DNA of 64,000 bases from NCBI GenBank assembly GCA_003117195.1, contig BDSI01000084.1, forward strand, positions 250,501 to 314,500, written 5' to 3'. Numbering within the stretch: position 1 is the first letter of the stretch; each line of letters begins with the position of its first letter. This document shows, one piece after another, positions 56,601 to 64,000 of this stretch. Made by a program: the position numbers and the translations under genes. The notes below the pieces were generated by a model, which saw only the letters and a list, made by a program, of their open reading frames with translations, was not told where the DNA came from and did no database searches. The DNA comes from Eudorina sp. 2006-703-Eu-15 (lineage: Eukaryota; Chlorophyta; Chlorophyceae; Chlamydomonadales; Volvocaceae).

Positions 56601-59341
56601 GGGAGGGGCGGAGGCGGTTTAGGGTTTCTCATCTGGATGGGACGGGATGGCGGCAACGGGGAAGTCGATGAGCGGCGCTATGAGGTCGCAATGGGGACGG
56701 GTTGGGGTGTTGTCGGGAAGGTCCCGACCCCATCCCTTTCCCCTGACCTCCCGGGTTCGTTTCTGGTTTGGTGTTGGTTCAATCCAGGACCCCCACCCCC
56801 TACCCCCTACCCCACCGCCCCGACCGCCCACCGGGTACAGCGCTAGTAGGCGGCCCCCCTGGAGCACTACACCCGCGTTGGCGGCGTTGCGCAGCGTGAG
56901 GTCGCCCGTGTTGCCCAGCAGGCCCCCGCCGCCCCGCCGCCGCCGGGTGGACATGGCCCCGCGGAACAGCACCCGACCCGCCAGGTCCTCGGCCTCGTGC
57001 CTGTACACAGGGCAGGGATGGAGGGGGGGAGGTTGGGGGGGAGGGATAGGGACAGGGGCATGGTGTGGAGGGGGAGGGTGGAGGCGGGACGGGAATGGGG
57101 CGGCGGATGGGGCCTGAGTGCAATCGGCCAAGAGCTTTCGGGCGGTCCAGAGCTTTGGCCAGCCACGGAACGGTCAAAGCTCGGCCAATACAAGGGGGCG
57201 GGGATGACGGGCAACGCCGTACTTGTGTGATGACGTGGAGTGTTTCCTGTGCTGACACCCAATCCGCAGCCCCTCCTCCGCCCCCTCTTAAGTCCATGCG
57301 TAGTATCGCTGTCCACGAGCCCATCAATCCCCTTGCCGTGGTCACACTTTCTCCCTCCAGCGCGCACGCGCTCGCACTCACTCGAGTCCCGCTCGCTCGG
57401 GTCTCTCTCTTTCCTAGACTCACTCGAGAGTACGGACAAAAGCCGATCGGAAGAACGCCCGGCCGTCTCCAGGGAAGGCCACCGAGGTCACCAGCCCGTC
57501 GCCGTCGTACGGGTGGCGGTAGCTGTCCGGCCCGCGGGTGAATCTGCCCGGGCCGTTGCGGAAGAAGGTGCCCACAAGCTCGGGCGGCACTGCGCCCTCC
57601 GTGACCTGCGAATCGCATCGCACAAGGGCGGGTGGTAGGGGGGTCGGGGGCGGGGGGCGCATAGGAAACTGGTGGGCATGAATATACCGCGCTGCTGCCA
57701 GAGCAAGTATCGGAGAAAGACTCGAAGGGGGGGGCCGTCCCGGGAAGGCGGGAGGAGGCAGACGATAGATTTGAAGGTTTGTGAGGTAATAGACGATGGG
57801 TGGGGGGAGGTGAACGGCTCAAGTTTGGAGGCGTATATCGGGTGGGAGGGAACAGGGAGCAGACAGGAAGCTGGATTTATAACGAGAAACAAATCCATCG
57901 GGGACTCGGGTCCGCCTTGTAACGGTTACTACCAAATTCAAACAAGTGAGAGGTGGGAGGTGAAGCTCGGGCGGGCACGGTCCCGGCCCGAGCAGCCCCA
58001 AAGGGGACGTCAATGGGGAATATCGGGCTGGGGGGTGGCGGGGGGCGGCCCGGGGCTTTCTCGCTTGCCTCGCCTTCCGTCATGTCTATCTGGCCGCGAG
58101 AAAGGGGCGGTGCGGTCATCGGTTTGGTGCCCTGTTGCTGCTTCGCTGCCTTTCTTGACATCACAAGGGGCGGGTGCGGTGCGGCGCGGCTGAGCTCGGC
58201 GTCCCCCGCGCCCCCGGCGGCCCCCTCCCCTTTCTGGAGGGCCCCCGAGCGGACCCACCCACCCGGAGGCCCCTTTGGCAAACATATATCACACTCACGG
58301 ACTGACGACAACGAAGTAGCTGCATCAACTAACTGCATCAATTAACTGCATCAACGAACTGCATCAACACAGTGCACGCTTGCTTCTCACAAGGACATCA
58401 GATTCGACGAGGCATCAACACAGAACACCCCTTGGGCGCACGGGCCCGACAGGTTCGGCTCACACATTGGAGCCCCGTGTGCCCCGGGTCCCCGGGTCCC
58501 GGGTCGCAGTGCCAACGAACAAAGCAACCAGCCCACCCGGCGGCTGGTCGCCCCTGATCCCGATTCCGGGCCCAGGGTCTGAATCCCCCCCGGCCCCCCC
58601 CCGGGCCCCCATGTCTACCAATTTCCCATACCCTCCCCCCTCCCGGCCCCCACCTGCAGCCAGACGCCCCAGGGCTCGTCTCGGGCGGTGAACTGGAAGC
58701 CCCGGTCCCAGGCGTCCTGGAAAGGGGGACAGACGGGGAGGGGAGAAGGAGGGATGCGGGGCGAAGGGAGGGGAGCATCTTACTTCGGAATCTTCTAAAG
58801 TCGAAGACCCGGATACAGATTCGGGTTCGGAACAGCCTCCTGCCGTGAGCAGTACTTACGAGAACCCACCCAACCACACGCCAAACCCTCCTAACCACCC
58901 CCACGAACCCGCCCACCCACCCCCACCCCCTGGCCCCCTGCCACTCACCAGGAAGGGCCGGTACCTGGGGCTGACCCGCACGTTGGCGCTGTTGGCGGAG
59001 GCGGCCAGGGCGGCGGCAGTGGCCGCCTCGGTGGCGGCGGCCGGGACCGGCACTCCTGGTATGCGGGTGAACGTGCCGGGTGGCGGGGCTGCGGCTGCGC
59101 CCGCCGCAGCAGCGGGGTTCCGCTGAGCTCGCGGCACAGGACCGACTGGGTTGAGCCCAAGACCGGGAGGGCGAGCGGGCGATTCTCGCGGTGGCGCGGC
59201 CTTCGCGTTGGCTGGGACGGTGTCCGCAGGGGCGGTGCTGTTGCTGCTCGCCACGGCGACGGGGCGTCGCGACGTGGACCAGCCCCGCAGCGGAGCTGGG
59301 TGTGGCGCTGTGAGATGCCGAGCCGAGGGCATGCCCGGCAT
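51941..59341 (-). CDS. Carotenoid cleavage dioxygenase family protein, iron ligands altered
   Basis: RPE65/carotenoid-oxygenase fold; usual role is oxidative cleavage of carotenoids, here probably in the plastid (Ala/Pro/Ser-rich N-terminus). Ten phase-consistent exons: 59341-58949, 58716-58654, 57605-57424, 57000-56832, 56558-55620, 55189-55080, 54685-54491, 53498-53316, 52607-52320, 52106-51941; 895 residues. Family blocks: VPPELVGTFFRNGPGRF, YDGDGLVTSVAF, GLPYALDPATLATRG, AVHDVAVTANYYLF (His 563), FVLHHVNAFED (His 637), YRYVYGCSVVFEDTSCG, EDDGWLLVYGFDSRARR and VPHGLYGTWTDQYFGP. By position, the first and fourth Fe-binding His are Arg 338 (in TARPR, expected TAHP) and Tyr 883 (in GLYG, expected GFHG). 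Exon 5 has a Gln/Gly/Ser-rich insert after residue 360. Either an inactive paralogue or a changed metal site. Intron 7 holds a LINE copy. Confidence 0.92.
53659..54262 (+). mobile_element. 5'-truncated LINE copy framed by (CA)n
   Basis: About 520 bases (53690-54209) match 41998-42503 along their whole length with many substitutions, sharing the tct/gcggctcagttctct 3' end. A (CA)n tract precedes it (53659-53687) and follows it (54210-54262). It sits in intron 7 of the carotenoid-oxygenase gene, antisense to it. No coding sequence remains. Confidence 0.85.
54421..54490. repeat. Minisatellite (CCCACCAA/CCCACCG) at a CCD splice donor
   Basis: Tandem 7-17 bp units (e.g. cccaccaacccaccg). On the minus strand it starts at the GTGGGC donor after the exon ending at 54491. 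Confidence 0.88.
55587..55605. repeat. (CCCA)n microsatellite near a CCD splice donor
   Basis: Four to five CCCA units about 14 bases inside the intron following the exon that ends at 55620. Confidence 0.85.
57897..57929 (-). repeat. Partial dispersed ~50-bp repeat
   Basis: gggactcgggtccgccttgt then aacggttac matches the terminal 30 bases of the repeat at 48591-48639. It lies in intron 2 of the carotenoid-oxygenase gene. Confidence 0.75.
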
Positions 59342-61374
59342 GGAAGCCGGAATGCCGACTGAGGGCAAGGGCCTGCGGGATGGACAGGACAGGGCTGTCT
59401 CAGCGCGCGCTTCAATAAGTCGCGGAAGGCGCAATTTAATCAGGTTTTATGTTTGAGGAATATTTAACTTTATACGTTTATGCGTTACCCTTGGTGTAGC
59501 CTCATTGCAGCTGCAGTGGGACTGCGCGCCAAACACTGTTGCTCATGCCAAGTTGAACTGGGTGATGCTTCTGTGCGCGAGCCAATGCGAATATTTTTAC
59601 AGCTGCGGTGTGTACCCGGGTTTGAGAAGCAAACCTGGGCTTATACTAGTCTTACTTCTTGCGAAAATGGGTCAGTTGGTTGGCAGTTAGCGAAAGCGCG
59701 CGCGACAACGCAAGGCGTGACATGACGATCACATCGCCACACAAACCAAATGTCAAAAGCTGCTATTATAACTCCGTGATATGTTGCAGGACGGTTATGT
59801 CAGATACCGGTATTATTGTTCGGAGTGGGGAACGCAACGAAGTGGGTATCCTGGAAGCAATGCACAAAACGTAGATTTGAGGGATACAGCGGGCATACCA
59901 CTCATATTGATTTATAGTGGACGTGTAGTTGAACTCGCGGCGCCTACTGGAACGCGGCGCCAACTGCCTTGACGGAGGGCAGCTCGTAAGCCGCACGTTA
60001 ACATATCCTCCATGCAACTCGCGTTCGTCCGAACCTGGCGTCGCCCGCACTCCGCACAACACGCTGCGCGCGTCACCACCGGGAGGAGGCCCCCGCAGGT
60101 CCGCGCACCAACACCCTACCTGTCGGCATTTCGCGGGGACTCCTCCCCCTGACCAGTCCTCCGCCCGCTGCGTCCCCGTGTCCCGCGTCCCCAGCACCCC
60201 GCGCCACCCTGCAGCTCCAGGGAGATCCCCGCTGAGCAGATGGACCCCGAGCACGGCAACTGTAACTGCAGCGGTGACGGCCAAACCCGCCGACTACGAC
60301 GGAGACGGCGGGCAGGATGGCACCAGCCCCGCACGACCCTTTCCGCGGCACGGGGAACACCTCATGACCGCACTCCGCGACTTACTGCAACGGTCTCGCG
60401 GACCCTTCTTTGATCCCGCGCACTCCCCCCCACTCCTGTGCCACGCATTGGTTCCCCAATCCTTATCCCCCGCACTCCTTCACACCTCGCACGTGGTTCC
60501 GCGTGACCTCATCATGCCCTTGAGTGCACCAGGTGTTGAGAAACACCGGCACCGGGTCAATGTCAATTGCGTGCGCCTGCATGGCGCATTCCTGTTGCCG
60601 CGTCAAAGACTGGCAAGCCACCTCTGAAGTCTGGACGGACGCATCTGGCATGCCGATATCGCAGGACTCCGGCATCGATGGTGACTCCGCACCCACCCAC
60701 CCGCGCTCCGCCTGGGGCACCGTCTGGTGCACCAACTGCCAGCGCCTGCCTACGAATACACCTTGCATCTGCAGCAGGCCGGTGCGGACGTCGGAGGAGT
60801 CGATCATCCCTGCACGCACGCATGTTGTGCAGTTACAGTAAGCGTGACGCTGGGCGCATATGTTTCAATTCTTCTGTTGAGTCCAAGTTCGTCGTACTCT
60901 TTTAGATCTTTACAAGTTTCCATCACCTTCTGTGACACTCGATGACGTACTACAGCGTACGACACTGTACGACACTGTCGGTGTCGCTCTAGCACCAGCA
61001 TCTGCGGGGTTCCTGTCCTCGGATGCCCGACACCTGCTCGGTCGGTTTGTAGGCGCCGGACCGGCTGCCTTGGCTGGCGGGCAGCAGCAGAGCGTCCTCC
61101 TCCATTGCGGTACTCGTGCAGCTGGTACGGTCCGTGTACGGCCAAGAGCCAAACAAGCACCTCTTGCAAATCCTATTTCATAAATTTATAATGTATTGAT
61201 AATTATTGTTACCGATCAACGAAACGGTTATGTCTCGCCGGCAGGCCCAAAGGGGCCGGAATCCCGTACGAGTATTGTAGCTTTATATATTGACGAATTG
61301 TGATACATGTTCACGAGCTATTGCGTTGATGTTTGATTATTTATATAATCCTTGGGTAACGAGCTCGCTCGCAA
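59342..61374. other. Divergent intergenic region, no gene seen
   Basis: Two kb between the minus-strand carotenoid-oxygenase gene and the plus-strand ankyrin gene. AT-rich segments at 59450-59480 and 61180-61370 are likely core promoters of the two genes. The GC-rich centre (60000-60850) has open frames but no recognised family. Confidence 0.45.
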
Positions 61375-64000
61375 ATGTCAGAGCAACAGGAGTCGGGTTC
61401 GGCGACACCTGCCGGAACTCTGCATGATGCCTGCTTGAAGCTTGATTGCCAGCGCGTTGCGGAGCTCCTGGAGGCTGGCGCCAACCCAAACACTCCCAAC
61501 GCGGTGAGATCTCGGTTTGCACCCAGACAACCAACTCAGCTCCTTCGATGCTGAAATGAGGCATGTCAACCTTCCGTCCACCCTTTTTATCTCCCGCAAT
61601 CCGCCAGGAGGGAGCGTTCCCAATTGACCTGGTGTTGGATGCATTGAAAGAAGGGAACGGAGCCGACCCGGCGCCTCGCGGCTGGAGCGAGGTGGTCAAG
61701 ATTCTGCTTAAGCATGGCGCGTGGCCGGACCCGCGGCGGCCACCCGCCGGCAGCGCAGCTGCCGCCCAGGTTCGTCCAAGCAGCCGCCCGACACGCAGCC
61801 ATGGACGTCCAGGGGGCCTACCTGGGCTTACCTAGGCCTATCTAGGCCTATCTAGGAAGCAGGGTGCTCAACCCCGCCCTCCACCGCCACCCCACACTCA
61901 TTCACCCACCACCTCGGTCGGTCCCGCACACACCCACGCGCCGTGGTAGCTCCGGTCGGTCGCGCACACACCCACGCACCGTGGTAGATCCTGTAAGCAG
62001 CAAGGTGCTACCCGACCAATCTGCTGTACCTATCTGTCGTACTTGGCAGCGACCTCTCAAAGCCAGTAGCTCCCCCCATCCCGCCCCAATCCGCCCGCCA
62101 TCGCGTCCCTCCCGACTCTTCCCATTCTTGTGCCCGAGAGGGACCCTAACGAGGACACAGGGCCGGGTAGCAGAAACCGACAGCCGCCATTCCGTCCCAT
62201 TGAGCTCTCCCAACAAAACGCAACGCGGTCCCTTTCCGCCCTCGATCAACAGTGCACCGCCGCCGCCGCCGCCGGTGACGACGGCGACGACGACAGCGGC
62301 GGCGGCTACGTTGTTGACGCGCCCATCCTGCGGGTCCTGAAGCCCAACGCCGACTGCGAGCTGGAGTGCTGGAATGGAATCAACTGGAATGCCGGCGGCT
62401 TCCAGGTCAGCGACAGCGACAGTGACAACGAGGAGGGCCGGCAGCGCGGCGACGGCGTCAACGTCATTCCCAGGGTGGGTGGGTGGGTGGGTGGGTGGGT
62501 GGGTGGGTGGGTGGGTTCTCCTCATCTCGGCTGTGCCCTAAAATATGAACATATACGGGGCCCATCTCGAACCGTCACGATATGTCCGACATCCCTCCCG
62601 CCGGGGCTGCGGCCCCGTACGCGCTCACGGCCGTGTTCCCTTCCCGCCACCATGCAATCCCGCCCCGTACATTCGCACTTTACACAGTCCATACCTCTAT
62701 GCCGTACTCGCCGCCCGTGCCGCCTCTGTAAAACCCTCGCCGTGGTCGCGGGGTTCCGTCCGTCCGTCCGTCCGTCCGTCCGTCGCCGCTCTCTCAGGAC
62801 GGCATTTGGAGCTTCATGGCCGACCGGGCCGCGGCGCTGCGGGCGCTGCTGGACGCGGGCGCCGACCCGTCGGTCCCCTCCCGGGTGAACCCCGGGGTGG
62901 CGCTGGCGCTGCAACTGGCGGTGGGCTCAGGCCTGTACTACGAAATGGACTGGTGTGTGGGGATGGGTACGGGTACGGGCACGGGTACGGGGGCCGGCCG
63001 CGCGGTGGGACGGGTGGGCCCCTTTTGTCAATAAAGACAGCGAAATCGCGAAACAAATCACCGATTGATTGCGTGGTAGTTGTCCGGTTGGCTGGCGCCG
63101 CCGTTGCAGTAGGACGTGGTAGGCCCTTAATACCCTCGGGTCCTCTCAGCCCCCGGGGTTGCTTGCCTGGGTCCCCGGGCCAGGCAGGCGCCGCCGGGTG
63201 GATCCAGCCCGCCGGAGGGAATTACGGACCGAGCAGCAGCTATAGGGGAAGCAGGCGCCGGGGGGGGGCCGGCGGAGCTGACGCCGGTGCTGGTGCCGGT
63301 GCTGGTGCCGGTGCTGGTGCCGGTGCTGGGTAGGTAGGGGCCTGCCTGCCACCCAGTCCTTCCTGCCACCCTGTCCTTCCTGCCACCCTGTCCTGCCTGC
63401 CACCCCACCCGGCCCGCCCGTCCGCCCGCCCGCCCGCCCACCCAGGGAGGACGAGGCCTACCTGGCCAGCCGCAAACCGCTGGGTGTGGCTCTGGAGCTG
63501 TCCCGCATACTGCTGGAGGCCAAGCCGGGGATCGACCTGGAGGCCAAGACCAAGGTGCGGGTGCGGGTGCAAGGGGTGCGGGTTTGTATGAGCTGCGGGG
63601 TGGGGTGCGGCGGCGCTGCGAGGCGCTCGACGCTACCCCAACGTCGGGGTTCACAGCCGGCTCCTCCCCCGGACGAGATGGGTGCTGAGGCGGATCCGAC
63701 GGTCGAGCGGCTGCGGCTGCAGTGCGCTGTGCTCTGTCCCGTGCGTGCTGGGCCCCCTGGACCTGTCTGTCGTGAGTAGGGGTCCCGCTGCATGCCGGAT
63801 GGCACATCTGTTCGTATGTCCTGGGATCGGCATCGGGATCGGGATCTTGGACTGGATCGGGATCTGTATCGGGGTCTGGGACCGGATTCGTTATGGCTCT
63901 CTTGCTTGTGTGCCGATGTGTGGGGATTTGTTAATGTGGTTCTCAGCAAACAACCCGCCCATGTATGTGGATGTGGATGCATGATTGTATGTGCTTTCAC
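61375..64000 (+). CDS. Ankyrin-repeat protein, 3' incomplete
   Basis: Protein-interaction scaffold of unknown partner. Exons 61375-61503, 61608-61769, 62253-62474, 62798-62952, 63446-63554; phases 0,0,0,2,0; the gene continues past the window, and 63555-64000 is read as intron. Exon 1 gives MSEQQ and an ankyrin unit (TLHDACLKLDCQRVAELL, then EAGANPN). Exon 2 continues (FPIDLVLDALKEG, then VVKILLKHGAWPDP). Exon 3 is acidic with a diverged sequence (DAPILRVLKPNADCELE, then WNGINWNAGGFQVSDSD). Exon 4 has another ankyrin helix pair (RAAALRALLDAGADPSVPS, then ALALQLAV). Exon 5 has LGVALELSRILLEAKPG. Intron 3 starts inside (GGGT)n. The acceptor of exon 3 is one of several possible. Confidence 0.8.
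62473..62516. repeat. (GGGT)n microsatellite at an ankyrin-gene splice donor
   Basis: Eleven GGGT units; the first GT is the 5' splice site after the exon ending at 62474. Confidence 0.95.
62757..62784. repeat. (CCGT)n microsatellite before an acceptor
   Basis: Seven CCGT units in the same intron, ahead of the CTCTCAG acceptor at 62791-62797. Confidence 0.92.
63282..63330. repeat. Minisatellite (GCCGGTGCTGGT)n
   Basis: Four tandem copies of a 12-bp unit in intron 4 of the ankyrin gene. Confidence 0.92.

Overview
The window looks like nuclear DNA of a chlamydomonadalean (volvocine-type) green alga. Evidence: GC-rich sequence; genes split into many short exons with GTGAG/GTAAG-type donors; TGTAA poly(A) signals on two genes; Ala/Gly/Gln-rich proteins; and a gene set that mixes plant families (WRKY, GT61, carotenoid cleavage dioxygenase, chloroplast envelope protein) with an axonemal protein. 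I saw no rRNA, tRNA, CRISPR or prokaryotic operon. Exon models were built by hand by joining reading frames at GT/AG (once or twice GC/AG) sites with matching phase, plus family motifs; no alignment was run.

Layout. 1-396 is an exact copy of 9677-10072. 845-5032 (+) is the 3' part of a GT61 glycosyltransferase. 7294-13103 (+) encodes a large WRKY factor with an AT-hook and two B3-like repeats. 13988-14600 is a decayed Ty3/gypsy remnant. 16579-20728 (-) is a seven-exon SAXO/STOP-type microtubule protein, followed by a small chloroplast envelope protein (21552-22242, -). The latter shares a 297-bp divergent promoter with a membrane-anchored MaoC-type hydratase (22540-26098, +). 29094-34473 (-) is a long low-complexity acidic protein with SUMO-interaction-like motifs, next to a multi-exon ULP/SENP SUMO protease (35066-44128, -). 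44.1-46.8 kb is ambiguous, with AT-richer candidate exons on both strands. 46854-51336 (-) is an ALKBH1-type dioxygenase with a long disordered insert. 51941-59341 (-) is an 895-aa carotenoid-oxygenase-family protein that appears to lack two of the four iron-binding histidines. 61375 to the window end (+) is the 5' part of an ankyrin-repeat gene.

Mobile and repeated DNA. A LINE family ends in (CA)n and sits between (CA)n tracts (40.2-42.5 kb and 53.7-54.3 kb, plus a 37-bp stub at 32.35 kb). A roughly 50-bp dispersed repeat occurs at five places. (GGGT)n microsatellites start exactly at the 5' splice site of several genes.

The genes do not form one pathway. The clearest functional pairing is the SUMO protease beside a protein with SUMO-interaction-like motifs. 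The best candidates for new biology are the histidine-depleted carotenoid oxygenase, the B3-like/AT-hook/WRKY protein, the microsatellite-flanked LINE and the splice-donor-anchored G-tracts.
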